Positions 11,522-23,550 of a stretch of 64,000 nucleotides of DNA are shown one piece after another. The stretch is from Chloranthus sessilifolius (Eukaryota > Streptophyta > Magnoliopsida > Chloranthales > Chloranthaceae), in the NCBI GenBank assembly GCA_021018995.1, contig CM037587.1, positions 67,847,604 through 67,911,603 of the forward strand. The letters are read 5' to 3'. A program made the translations under genes and the position numbers. The stretch's first letter is position 1, and each line of letters begins with the position of its first letter. The notes beneath the pieces are model-generated. The model saw only the letters and a program-made list of their open reading frames with translations, was not told the DNA's origin and did not search any database.

Positions 11522-13250
11522 TTGTTCAATTCTCTCCCTATATCTGCTCGACTACTGAGGGTTTCCCGAAGGTGCATGAGCATTCGTCAAAGGCTCGAGA
11601 TGGCAGGAATTCGAAGAATAAATATCACTGACCGCAACAGCCCTCCGTTATGGAATTATCATGGTAACCCCGTATATGGTGAGGATCTGTCTAGCGAGTC
11701 CGCTCAGTACAACCCCGAGATAAACATGAGAGGCGAACAGGAAAACCCCTTTACTCCTCCAAGCACTAGCAATAACCACGACGGAAGAGACGGGAGTACT
11801 GGATAGAACTTCACCGCTTGACAACTCGTAGAGCTCAACGTCTAGAAGTTACAAAAGGGAGGTGAAGAACTACTCCGAGGCCTAGCAGTTGCATACAAAA
11901 CAATCAAGGAGCGATAAGATAGATAGGAGCAAGAGTGACTATGGCAAGAAGGGTCACTACCCACACCAAGCACAGTCTCAGCCTACGTGTCACCATTTGG
12001 CTGGGTCGCTCGTGCCCTCTTCAACAGCAATCGCCAAGACCGAACTCACCCTCGCACTACCCAAAAAGACACCATTGTAAGAGTAGAGGATTTCCCCAAA
12101 ATGCTTGACGAATACATGGCTAAGAGAGAACACCCGGGTTACTCATTCAGATTGGATAAGTGAGTTCACCCTACCTGCAGGATTCAAGTCGCCCAAGTTT
12201 AACAAATACAATGGTACCATAAACCTGAACCACCATTTGGAGCTTTTCTGGAATGACTGCCGACCCATCCGCGACAATAAGGGGCTCCTGATGCACTACT
12301 TTCAGAGATCGCTAGAAGGAGAAGCTCTAGACTAGTTCGTCGGACTTCCACTCCACAAAATCGACATGATCGATGACCTAGCCGGACAATTCCTGGACCA
12401 TTATAAACATTTGATACAAGAAATAATTAGTCTTAGTGATCTGATGACAGCTAAGCAAGAATCCGAGGAAGACTTTGTGGACTTTGTAGCGCATTGGAGG
12501 AAGTTGGCCGCCCACACCGGAAGTCAGATGAAGGAGAAAGATGCGATCGACATCATTATAAACAATGTCAGGGAACCTCTCCGAAGCACTCTTGTCATAA
12601 GCAATTGTCCAGACTTCACTACTCTTCACCCACGTGCTAGCCGCATCCAACGACATATGAAGGGGGGAGATCTCGCCTTCTCAATAGTAACCTCGAAGAC
12701 CGCTACTTCCAGCGATTCAAAGCATAAGAACAATAAGAAAGCCTCCGGCTCAGAGCAAGTCAATACCATTACCAATCAGGGTCAGAACTCTGACAACGGA
12801 AACTACCAGCCAAGGAATTTCGGTCAAAATCAGTATCAGAACCAGGGCTAGCAGTGATATCCGAATCAAAATCAAGGTCAAAATTAGCAGAGGTATCCGA
12901 ACCAAAATCATAATCATGGCCGATATCAAAATAGGAATCAGTACCCTAATTCCCACCAGCACCAGAATCAAAACACAGCGCAAAATAGGCAAATCAATGC
13001 CTAGAATTACAATAATGTGCCTCTGCCGTAAAATTTCAATCAACTGACTAGAGGGCCTTACCAGCTAAGAAGAGAGCACTACCCTCCGCTACCCGACACC
13101 ATCCAAAATATCTTCCGCCTCTTGAGTAACCAAAACCTTCTTAGATTTCCACTGAAACCGCCGTGGCCCCGGCCGGCAAACTTGGACCATAGTAAGTTCT
13201 GCGCATTTCATCGATACACATGACACAATTTGGAAGACTGCTAGATCCTC
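11522..13250 (+). pseudogene. Element B gag (fossil)
   Basis: Capsid and nucleocapsid region of a Tat-type polyprotein. Visible in separate frames: an N-terminal region with 'RQRLEMAGIRRI' (near 11590); a capsid signature 'LPAGFKSPKFNKYNGTINLN' (12172-12231) ending in 'YFQRSLEGEALD' (near 12300-12335); a second capsid stretch with 'RWRKLA'-like sequence (12366-12660); an Asn/Gln-rich tract (12760-13030); and a zinc-knuckle-like C-x2-H...H...EDC (13197-13240). D carries the same series at 54742-56430. Gag packages the genomic RNA in virus-like particles. The copy is decayed. Confidence 0.85.
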
Positions 13251-14126
13251 CTAGACGTGATTTATGATATGAATGATAGAAACCAGATCGACTGGGAAAC
13301 TCTCCGGAATTCTCATAACCAACCACCGCAAAACCTAGGGATTGTAAACAATCCCATGCCAAACCACAACCAAGGGCCAATTTCCCACATCACTACAGTA
13401 GACCTTCCCGGACAACCGTCTTTCCATCCTTCTTCCTTAATCACTCGCCTTCCCTCACCTACTACCATTGGCAATCCAATAGACTCTCCAAACCCCCCAG
13501 CCGTTCGACCACAACTATCGACCTCAATCACTCAGGTCAAACCCCCAAGTCCGCCTCCTTACCCAAATTTTACTTGAATTTGAGTCCAATCATTCAAGGC
13601 ATGAAAGCCAAACCTCCATCAGCCTCTACTCGAACCTCTCACTCCTCCAAACCCACCACCAACTCCCTCACTATCAAATTTCAAACCTGAATACGAAGAC
13701 CAAGTCCTCCTAACCGTGAAGCAAATTGCAACATAGGTAGAAAGTGTCATCCAGAATACCTCGAGAAAATAATGGGAGGCTACAACAGAACACCGCCTTA
13801 ATACCAAGATGATTCAGTCGAGTGAAGAATTCAATAAGGAAGAAGCCCTGATCTCCACTTTTCTAGAAGAGGAAGATTATACTCAATATCTCCCACCGTG
13901 GAACGACATAACACCTTTGCACATTCCTTCCTCAAATTTTACTCTGTTAGCAAAGAGTACTAGGGCAAGTTCATCAACACCTCAGCCAACATGCCCGATC
14001 CTCAAATCTGGAACCCATCACCCACCACTGCTATTCCACTGGGAAAAGTAGAACAACGGTGCTCAATCGTCAGAAAGGATAACAAGGGAACAAGTAGTAA
14101 ACCTACCTCCACCTCCTCATACGATC
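13251..14126 (+). pseudogene. Element B gag-protease linker, proline-rich
   Basis: After the knuckle come 'IYDMNDRNQIDWE' (13257 onward), Pro/Ser-rich sequence (13440-13700) and an acidic stretch 'FLEEEDYTQYLPPW' (13860-13900). D has the same order at 56416-57357 ('IYDMNDQNQIDWE', then 'FLEKEDHMQYLPPW'), so the linker was part of the ancestral polyprotein. I recognise no domain in it. Confidence 0.65.
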
Positions 14127-14948
14127 TTGTCACTTTCGATTCCTAGACCAGCGCCTCCACCGCCTCTGTCAAATGTCAGCAGAGCTCATCACCCTGGTAA
14201 AGAGCCAGTTTTAAAAGCAGGCCAAGAATACAATCTTTTGTGGCACCTTAGGAAAATACCAGCGCAGATATCAATCCTTGAGCTCATCAAGAAGTCGTCG
14301 GAATACCATAGACTATTGATAGAGACACTAGACGAGATGCATGTAATTGAAGATACCACCCTGGATGAGCTACATGAAATCCATTCAGTCATGGTACAAC
14401 CTCCGGAGCTCACTTTCACTGAGGCTAATATGCCCAAGGAATCATTACGTGAGAGCTCCGCCCTAATATACCTGACCGTTATGATTAGAGGCTTCTTGGT
14501 ATCGCATGCAATGGTCAACACAGGAGCAGGACTTAATATATGTCCCATAACCACACTCAAGATGCTGGGATATACTGAACAGGACATAAAGCCCTCCTCT
14601 TTGCTCCTCATAGAGTATGACGGGCCTCGACGTTTTGTTAAGGGAACCATCAAGTTGCAAGTCCGCCTTGAACCAGTCACTAAAGGCGTTAGGTTTCATG
14701 TTTCTGACTCGTCTAGTACCTACAATCTAATCCTAGGAAGGAAATGGCTGGAGTCCATGAAAGCTATGGCATCTAAGTATCATCAATGCATCAAGTTCCC
14801 CCATGAAGACTCTATTGTCAGGATATACGCCGATGCGCCCCTTAAAGAAGTAGATACTGATTACGCAGCAAGTATTCCAACGGCTCACGACTCTATCCTA
14901 TCTACCGCCACATTAGGAAGGAACAATCTCCTGACGATACCACAATAA
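14127..14948 (+). pseudogene. Element B aspartic protease region (fossil)
   Basis: A single frame of 273 residues holds a retropepsin-like fold: an N-terminal helix-rich part ('ISILELIKKSSEYHRLL'), then the region equivalent to the active-site loop (near 14510-14540), 'FVKGTIKLQVRL' and a C-terminal 'LILGRKWLESM'. The family cuts the Gag-Pol polyprotein. The counterpart in D (57397-58089) is close in sequence and shows a canonical D-T-G-A-G loop. Confidence 0.85.
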
Positions 14949-15211
14949 CAAAAGTCACTCACCCTAGCTCGCCTCCATATCAATCAAGATTAATAAAGAG
15001 AGCAGCTGGACTTGACCTCACCCAGCTGTATGATATAAACCCTATCGTGACAAAGGGGTAGGACCTCATGTACCAACTCGAAAACATTCCACATACAGGA
15101 CTTGGCAAGAATCGACAAGGACCAGTAGGGCCAGTTGTCCCAAAGCAAGTTCACAAGCACACAAGATTGGGTTACTAGTTAGACGGTAAACAAGTCGACC
15201 TCCTATTGACT
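14949..15211 (+). pseudogene. Element B pro-RT spacer, first part with G-patch-like motif
   Basis: Contains 'LMYQLENIPHTGLGKNRQG' (15069-15125), Gly-Leu-Gly-Lys followed by Gln-Gly, as in G-patch motifs that accompany protease in some retroelements (family knowledge). D has the matching 'MYQL...HTRLG' at about 58242-58290. LARD2 interrupts the spacer at 15211; the sequence resumes at 23551. Confidence 0.6.
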
Positions 15212-17875
15212 TGTTGTGTTAAAATGTTGTGCTGATATATTTATTAAAAGGTGCGATGGTAAAAATGAATGGCAGCAAAACAAATTAAAATATGGAATGG
15301 AATGAGATGAAATCAACACACAAACAATATTCTAAACTCAGTCCTGCAAGATACAGGGATGTTGTAGCAAGTTTTAAAAGTAAGAGTTTGTCCCATAGGG
15401 AGTAGTGATCTAAAACCTAGTAGATCTCCAGATCTGGCACTTCTATAACTATTCTTTGAAAATAGGGAAAGAAGAGGAGTTTTTCAAGTGTCACAACTAA
15501 ATTCTAGATCTAAGCTACAAACATAATTAAAATTAGGAGAATGATGATGGTTTGGTAAATCTTCACTGTAAATCAGATTTAGAACTATGGATCTGCAGCT
15601 AACCTTCACTTGGCTACAAGCACAAGTGCAAGGTAGAAGAATCCAATCCTAACTCAGAGGTTAGATCTGATCTTAGGGGTATAATCTGTTCACTTAAATG
15701 GTCACAGATTATCCCAGGAATCACACCCAATCAAAGGGCCAGAGCTGAAATAAGAAAACCATTGCAGACACTATGTCTGCAAGGCTACAAGTACATGCAA
15801 CTATAGGATCAAACAGTATATGAACATTTAGTGAAAACCACTAGAAATCATAGATTATTTGGGGCTTTAGATTTAGCTGGTCATTGCTTCAAACAGCTTG
15901 CAATTACCTAGCTCTCAAGCCTGCAATCTCTACAAGACTCCATATCTAATCACTGAAAAGAGGGCTATAAAACAGAGCATGAATTTATTTGCAGAAATCC
16001 TTCACTTGGCTACAAGATCAAGTGCAAGGAGAAAGAATCTACCCTAACCCTTAGATCCGGACCAATCCTAGGGGTATATGGCTGTCCACTCAAATGGTCA
16101 CAACATATCTCAGAGATGTGTTTAAGGTAAAAGAGTAAAGACAGAACAGGAAAATTACTGCTGCCACTATGGATGCAAAGCTACAAGCATAGACATCCAT
16201 ATGTGCATCAGATCTAAAAACATCTAAAGCATCTAAATAGAAAATTTACAGATCTAAATGAACATTCAAAACAGCTTCTCATTGAATTAACAAAAACTTA
16301 CAATGATTGCCCACGAGGCAGCAGTCTCTGAAATTCTGAACTCTCTACAATGTAATTACAGCACAAATTTACAAATCAAAACTAACCCTAGCTGCTAGTA
16401 AGATCTAATCCAACAGACTGGATTAGGGAGAGAAGAGGAAAAAGAAAACTTAAAACTAAACCGAAATTGAGCTAAGGAGAACTAAGATTATTCCTTGCTT
16501 CCTTTCTACCAAATCACAAAACTTAGTTTGGTATTTATACATATGCATGAATCCCTGTCCTTTATTTCTGACCAATCAGAGGGAAGAAATTAATTCAGTC
16601 TATTCAATTCCATGTGATTAGTATTTTGGCCAATCAGGGAGAAGAGGAGTCCTTTTAGTTATACTTAGCTAAAGTAGTTCGATTATAGTCAAGAGAATGT
16701 TCCCATTCAGTTATAGAATAGTTTGCATGTGGACTGATGTCCCATGTGCCTTGTTAGAGTTCTCAAAAATGCCCCCACCAACCATTAATAATGGCTGAAA
16801 ACTGAAGGTCTTCGAGTAGTTGAAAGCTCTCCTCGAGTGGATAAAATGCTGGAAGTATGAGCTGCTCGAGAGTTGCAGCTGAAGCATTGAATCTGAAGAC
16901 ATTTTTGAGAGGTTCTGAAGCATACTCGAGGGGTTGCTGAATTGAACTCAAAAGGTTGGTGGTGTTGTTGAAGAACCAGTCGACAGGTTGAATGGATTGG
17001 TGAAGGGGTGAACTGCTCGACAGGTTGGTTGAAGGCCTTTCTGAAGTACTCGAGAGGTTCAATTCTAGCTGTATTTTATACAACTCGACAGGTTTAATGG
17101 GTGAAGAACCATTCAACAGGTTCACTAGCAGGTTTAGAACAGCAGCTTTCGATGTGCACTACTCGAGAGGTTGATGGAACCATTTGGGGGGTTGGCTTTC
17201 TTCATCATTGCAGCACTCGACAGGTTCCCTTTTAGCTTTGAACTACTCGAGGGGTTGAGATGCAGCCTTGCTGAATTGCTCGAGCTCCAATCTGCTGTAG
17301 GTGCTGAAGTTTATTGCTGCTGCAACTTGATTTCTCTAGTGTGCAGTTATTTAGTGTGCACACAACTGAAAACTTGGGCTGCTCAAATATCTATTGCTGC
17401 TGAATGTGTTGAACCACATGCACCAGCTGAAGGTCCGCTTCAACTCAAGTACATAATAGGCAGCAACAGGGGGCTCTTTGAATCTGGTTGATAGTTGACT
17501 GCTTGGGCTGCTTGAAAGCGCAACTGTTGAAGTTGTTCTGTGATTTCTCACTGCTGCAACTCTTCAATAGGCATTGGTCTTCTTAGCCTTGAAGCTTGAT
17601 CCTGCTGTATACTGCTGAAGGTATTGTCTTGAAGGCTCTTTCTACTATTTTACTTCAACAGGAACAGCTGTCTTTTAGGCCATGGGCGCCACTTGTATCA
17701 GCTCTTCATGAATAATTCTAAGTCTCCTCTTTTGGCACTTATTACTTGAATTTCTACACTATGCTGTAAATTATTCCTAGCTGCAAAACACATTTAAAAA
17801 CAATTATTAATCACTCTAAGTCACAGTGAAAGCCATTTTTAAGGGATAGAAAGTGGCAAAAACTAGTGACTAACA
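15212..17875 (-). repeat. 3' LTR of LARD2 (2664 bp)
   Basis: On the minus strand it runs TGTTAGTCACTAG (17875) to CACAACA (15212). A minus-strand TATA box (TATAAATA) lies at 16539-16532, with a CTCGA-AGGTT word cluster upstream (16805-17290). Confidence 0.92.
16805..17290. repeat. ACTCGAGAGGTTGA word cluster, LARD2 3' LTR U3
   Basis: About twelve or more variants of (A)CTCGAGAGGTT, CTCGACAGGTT or TTCGAGTAGTT occur at irregular spacing. Examples lie near 16830, 16924, 16978, 17020, 17049, 17086, 17160, 17217 and 17247. The matching cluster in the other LTR is 22510-22992. Confidence 0.85.
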
Positions 17876-19280
17876 CACTCCCAAACCTAATCTTTGCTAG
17901 TCCTCGTGCAAAGTGAAAATTAAACCATTATTCTACAAAACATAAATGCCACTTTCGTAGGGAGCATAGATGCATTTAGCATATGTATCAAGCCTTTTAA
18001 ACACTTAGGTGATTCCTAGTAGAGGAGTGAAGTCTCCTGGGGGTATTTAGTGAAGGTACCGACAAACTTCTGAATAAAATAGTTAATGCCAAAACAGAGT
18101 TCAACCAACTAAAGTTCATTCCACACCTTATTCTTTCAATTTTTTAGAGGAGTCACAACAGTAAAACAACATTTTAACACTGAGATCAGGTTTAACTTCC
18201 TCCACAACCAATCAGCTCATATCAAGGGTGTGGTGTGTTGAAATTAGTGCACAACTCACCATTAATTTGAAAATTCTATTTTGGATAATGCTCCCAACAA
18301 ACTCAATTTCAGACCCAAGTCTCACCAAGGTTGTCACTCAAAATAAAATTGGAAGGTGTATCATTTCACTCCAGCTCAAGAGCAGTTACAGTCCTCAAAT
18401 AGGACTGCAAGCATGAGCAAAGGTAGTGCTACTAAGTTCTGAAATCCTCTGGCTCTTTGCACCATAGATTACACAGCTCCTCATCTCCACATGACGGCTC
18501 AATCTATTTCAGATTAGTAAGGTCTTTTTGTTTGGCTGTAATGTAGCTCAGGGTTGAGGTTTAAAAAGAATAAAAGGGTATAAAAAGATTCAAAAACTGA
18601 GAAATTAGCAAAGGCAGGAGATGATTCACGACTTCATCTTCTTCATTTCAGCACAACTCCATCTTCTTTTTAAATTTTCAGAGCCGAAGTGGCCAGCTTC
18701 TTCTCTTCTTTTCAAATTTACCAATTAAGTACTTCTTTGACTTCTCATTCTCTTTTTGTTTTATTTTCTATTTTTCTCTTTTTGTATGCTTTTCTTTGTA
18801 TTTTTCTCATTTTTTTATATATGTGGAATGCCAGACAACTGACACACAGTTGTCATCAAATGTCCTTTCTTCTTCTTCCACCAAATGTTAAACCAGCTCT
18901 ACCTTCTTCAACTTCTTCTCCTTTACCTTCTGAAATCTCAGAGTGAGAGTTAGGCTGAATCAGGTCACTGAGATTTGGGTTCAAATTCTCTAGTTTTTGT
19001 CAAAGAAAATTTGGATTTTTAAGGCTCAAGTGGTGTGTATCAAGGGCAGTTCAAGGGGTAAGGAATTTTAGGCTTCAAACTATCCAAATGAAGGCCTTAC
19101 ATCATGTCTTTAGTGTCATGAGTACTGTCAAACTGTTTCAACTTGGAGTGCACAACTTCTAGTGAAAAAGAGTAGGTTCAATCAGTCCTTAGAGCAGAAA
19201 AAAATTGCCCACAACACTCTTCAAAGAATTTTTTTTTTATAAGCCCAATTCTCTCACTGGGTATGGTCTTCCATTAAATT

Positions 19281-19404
19281 CCTATGGTATATCCTCACAA
19301 TTTCTCTTTTTTCTGGCTCACTAAGCACCAATTGTGAAAATTCCTATGGTATATCCTCACAATTTCTTTTTTTCTGGCTCACTAAGCACCAATTGTGAAA
19401 ATTT
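19281..19404. repeat. 62-bp tandem duplication inside LARD2
   Basis: 'CCTATGGTATATCCTCACAA...' begins at 19281 and again at 19343, with almost identical 62-bp units. LARD1 and LARD3 show one copy, so this duplication arose within this copy or its sublineage. Confidence 0.85.
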
Positions 19405-19571
19405 TCTTGAGATTTACTTCATGAAAATGTTAGACTTACAACAGATTTCAGTTTTAAAAGTTTTTAATTTCCTCCTTTTGCAAAAATCAGGTGGGAATTC
19501 ATTTTATTTGAAAATTTTAATCCAACACTGTTGCACTAGCATTAACTATTCCATTGGCACACCCTGCCATA

Positions 19572-19605
19572 ACCCCAAACCTAAGATGAACATTGTCCTC
19601 AATGT
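19572..19605 (-). other. Central polypurine tract and hairpin motif of LARD2
   Basis: On the minus strand, ACATTGAGGACAATGT (19605-19590) is followed by CTTAGGTTTGGGGT (19585-19572). Same order and spacing as in LARD1 and LARD3. Confidence 0.6.
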
Positions 19606-20835
19606 TTACACAGTGAGCAACTAGGGGCAGCAGGGTTTGCAAACAATAAAGAATGAACTATATGTAGAAAAGAAGAAAAAAATAAAAGCATAAAACTAAA
19701 TTTATTGATAGAAAAATAGAAAAATGCTATACAAATGAAAGAAACAAAAGCAAATTCTTGCAAAAACCGAAAATCATACACAAAAACAGCAAAACAAAGT
19801 AAAAAATAATATTCAAACATACAAAAATCAAGAAAAAAAAAAAACTGAAAATACAAATATTCTAAGAAAGAAAACAAAAATAGTAAAGAAGCACAAAAAA
19901 AACAACATGCTTAAATCTGAATTTGTAGCAAGGTACCCTCTGCCTTGTCCTTCTGCACCTCTTTTTGGTTCATGTGCAGTCCCTTAGGATTATTCATTGG
20001 TTGGTTGGGGAGTCTGTCCTCTTCATTTTTTGTCAAAGCATTGGAGAGTTGACCAAGCGGGTCCTCAATCTTTTTGATGCTCTGGCTATGGGAATGCACA
20101 GTCTGTGCTAAGGATCTGAGGTTCTATAATGAGGACAGAACCTGCTCCTCAAAAGATGGAGTTCTAGATTGTGGTGGGGGCAAAGTCAATTAGTTCGGCT
20201 GTGGATAGTATTCCTTTAGTGACTGGTGCATAGTATTCTTTCAGTGTTCTTTGTTTCTCACCCATCACAAATAGCTCACAATTAACAACAGGTGTGTGTG
20301 GGGGATGCCTAGGTCTAAGAAGTCTCTTAACTTCAAGATCTAAAGGGACAAGCACGGGGTTGATGGATCTTCTACCAAGTATACACACAGCAGAACAGAT
20401 TTGGTGCAAACAAAAACAAAAACATAAGTAATTACAACAGAAAAATAATAAACAAAACACATCAAGTACTACTGCTGGATTTAAAGAATTACAAAAAATG
20501 AGAATGGAAACAAAGGAGAAGGAAATGCAAACTCAAGCAGATCTGCTCCAATGGCAATCCATTTGCTCCTCTTATTGCTACTGCTTCAGATCTGCACAAA
20601 CTCAAATGCTGTAGTGGTAATTTATTCAAACAGCTGAAAGGCAATGAAGGGAAAAACTCAGAAAAAGAAACAAAACTCAAAAATATTGCAGCAATAAAAT
20701 AGATTTAATATACAAAAATACTGCAGCAGTAATTTATTCAAACAATTGAAATGCAGTATACAAATCTGCTTCTAAACTAAAGAAAAATTTTATATCTAAA
20801 TAAGAAAAACTCAGATCTACTAATTACATCAAAAC

Positions 20836-20853
20836 TCCCCGGCAACGGCGCCA
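20836..20853 (-). other. Primer-binding site, tRNA-Asp type (LARD2)
   Basis: The plus strand TCCCCGGCAACGGCGCCA is identical over 18 bases to the plant tRNA-Asp 3' end including CCA. It is six bases from the LTR edge. Confidence 0.9.
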
Positions 20854-20859
20854 AAAACT

Positions 20860-23550
20860 TGTTGTGTTAAAATGTTATGCTAATATATTTATTAAAAGGT
20901 GTGATGGTAAAAATCAATGGCAACAAAATAAATTAAAATATGGAATGGAATGAGATGAAATAAACACACAAACAACATTTTAAACTCAATCCTGCAAGAT
21001 ACAGGGCTGTTGTAGCAAGTTTTAAGAGTAAGAGCTTTTCCCACAGGGAGTAGTGATCTAGAACCTAGTAGATCTCAAGATCTGCTACAGATCTGGAACT
21101 TTTACAACTATTCTATGAAAACAGGGAGAGAAAGGGAGTTTTTCAGGTGTCGCAACTAAATTCTAGATCTAAGCTACAAACAAAATTAAAATGAGGAGAA
21201 TGATGATGGTTTGGTAAAATTAAATGCAAAATGGGGAGAAGTAGACAGATGTGGGTTAATCTTCACTGTAAATCGGATTTAGAACTGTGGATCTGTAGCT
21301 GACCTTCACTTTGCAACAAGCACAAGTGCAAGGTAGAGGAATCCAATCCTAACTCAGAGGTTTGATCTGATCTTAGGGGTATAATTTGTCCACTTAAATG
21401 GTCACAGATTATCCTAGGGATCACACCCAATCAAAGGGCTAGAGCTGAAACAAGAAAATCATTATAGACGCTATGTTTGCAAGGCTACAAGCACATGCAA
21501 CCATAAGATCAAACAGTCTATGAAAATCTAGTGAAAACCACTAGAAGTCACAGATTGTTTGGGGCTTTAGATTTAGCTGATCATTGCTTCAAGCAGCTAG
21601 CAATTACCTACCTCTAAAGTCTGCAATCTTTGCAAGACTCCAGATCTAATCACTGAAAAGAGGGCTGTAAAACAGAGTAGGAATTTGATTTGCAGAAATC
21701 CTTCACTTGGCTACAAGCTTGAGTGCAAGGAGAAAGAATCTACCCTAACCCTTAGATCCATACCAATCCTAGGGGTATATGGCTGTCCACTCAAATGGTC
21801 ACAGCATATCCCAAAGATGTGTGCCAGGTAAAAGAGTAAAGATAGAACAGGAAAATTACTGCTGCCACTATGGATGCAAGGCTACAAGCATAGGCATCCA
21901 TAGGTGCATCAAATATAAAAAATATCTAAAGCATCTAAATAGAAAATTTACAGATCTAAATGAACATTCAAAACAGCTTCTCATTGAATTAACAAAAACT
22001 TACAATTATTGCCCACGAGGCAGCAGTCTCTGAAATTCTGAACTCTCTATAATGTAATTACAGCACAAATTTAAAAATCAAAACTAACCCTAACTGCTAC
22101 CAAGATCTAATCCAACAAGCTGGATTAGGGAGAGAAGAGGGAAAAGAAAAGGGAAAAAGAAAACCTAAAACTAAACATAAATTGAGCTAAGGAGAACTAA
22201 GATTATTCTTTGCTGCCAAATCACAAAACTCAGTTTGGTATTTATACATATGCATCAATCCCTATGTTTTATTGCTGACCAATCAGAGGGAAGAAATTAA
22301 TTCAGTATATTCTAATCCATGTGATTAGTATTTTGGCCAATCAGGGAGAAGAGGAGTCCTTTCAGTTATACTCAGCTGAAGTAGTTCGATTATGGCCAAG
22401 AGAATGTTCCCATTCAGTTATAGAATAGTTTGCATGTGGACTGCTGTCCCATGTGCCTTGTTGGAGTTCTCAAAAATGCCCCCTCTGACCATTAATAATG
22501 GCTGAAAACTGAAGGTCTTTGAGTAGTTGAAAGCTATCCTCGAGTGGATAAAATGCTGGAAGTATAAGCTGCTTGAGAGTTGCAGCTGAAGCATTGAATC
22601 TGAAGCCATTTTCGAGAGGTTCTGAAGGAGACTCGAGGGGTTGCTGAATTGAACTCGAGAGGTTGATGGTGTTGCTGAAGATCCGTTCGACAGGTTGAAT
22701 GGATTGGTGAAGGGGTGAACTGCTCGACAGGTTGGTTGAAGGCCTTTCTGAACTACTTGAGAGGTTCAATTGCAGCCGTATTTTATACAACTCAACAGGT
22801 TTAATGGGTAAAGAACCATTCGATAGGTTCACTAGTAGGTTTAGAACAACAGCTTCAGATGTTCACTACTCGAGAGGTTGATGGAACCATTCGTGGGGTT
22901 GGCTTTCTTCATCATTGCAGCACTCGACAGGTTCCCTTTTAGCTTTGAACTACTCGAGGGGTTGAGATGCAGCCTTGCTGAAATGCTTGAGCTCCACTCT
23001 ACCGTAGGTTCTGATGCTTATTGCTGCTGCAACCTGATTTGCTCTAGTGTGTAGTTATTTAGTGTGCACACAACTGAAAACTTGGTCTGCTCAAGTATCT
23101 ATTGCTGCTGAATGTGTTGAACCACATGCACCAGCTGAAGTCCTCTTCAGCTCAAGTACACAATAGGCAGCTGCAGGAGGCTCTTTGAATCTGTTTGATA
23201 GTTGACTACTTGGGCTGCTTGAATGTGCAACTATTGAAGCTGTTATGTGATTTCTCATTGTTGCAACTCTTCAACATGCATTGGTCTTCTCAGCCTTGGA
23301 GCTTGATCCTACTGTATACTGCTAAAGGTATTGTCTTGAAGGCTCTTTTTATTGTTTTACTTCAATAGGAATAGCTGTCTTTCAAGCCATGGGCCCCACT
23401 TGTATCAGCTCTTCATGTATAATTCTAAGTCTCCTCTTTTGGCACTTATTAGTTGAATTTCTATACTATGCTGTAAATTATTCCTTGCTACAAAACACAT
23501 TTAAAAATAGTTATTAATCACTCTAAGTCATAGCGAAAGCCAGGTTTAAC
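20860..23550 (-). repeat. 5' LTR of LARD2 (about 2690 bp)
   Basis: Collinear with the 3' LTR: CACAACA edge at 20860, minus-strand TATA box at 22246-22239, word cluster at 22510-22992. The outer edge near 23550 meets element B's spacer ('GACCTTGCCTAAATGG'). Confidence 0.9.
22510..22992. repeat. ACTCGAGAGGTTGA word cluster, LARD2 5' LTR U3
   Basis: Same words and order as 16805-17290, with individual letters diverged (for example CTCGAGTGG near 22538, TTCGACAGGTT near 22687, CTCGACAGGTT near 22722, TTCGATAGGTT near 22817). Confidence 0.85.

Larger units (their letters stand above)
17876..20859 (-). other. Non-coding interior of LARD2
   Basis: About 3.0 kb with no recognisable protein; the open frames present are A/T-rich low-complexity sequence. 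It aligns in order with the interiors of LARD1 (3424-6614) and, inverted, LARD3 (31282-34311). The shared blocks include 'CCACTTTCGTAGGGA', 'CTCCACATGACGGCTCAAT', the central polypurine/hairpin motif (19572-19605), and a U-rich segment before the primer site. Confidence 0.8.
15212..23550 (-). mobile_element. LARD2: near-complete non-autonomous Athila-related LTR retrotransposon
   Basis: Parts on the minus strand: 5' LTR (23550-20860), tRNA-Asp primer site (20853-20836, 18/18), a non-coding interior of 2984 bp, a 3' polypurine tract (17892-17876) and 3' LTR (17875-15212). It looks almost whole apart from the outer tip of the 5' LTR. The flanks share GAC, but no clean 5-bp duplication remains. 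The two LTRs differ at about 11 of the first 160 positions by eye, plus a roughly 40-bp indel. No gag or pol is present, so movement would need proteins from an autonomous Athila-type partner (inference). Confidence 0.92.

Noticed and set aside
20836-20853. Possible tRNA-Asp gene
   Set aside because: Only the last 18 bases of the tRNA are matched and no cloverleaf precedes them. The place next to an LTR makes it a primer-binding site.
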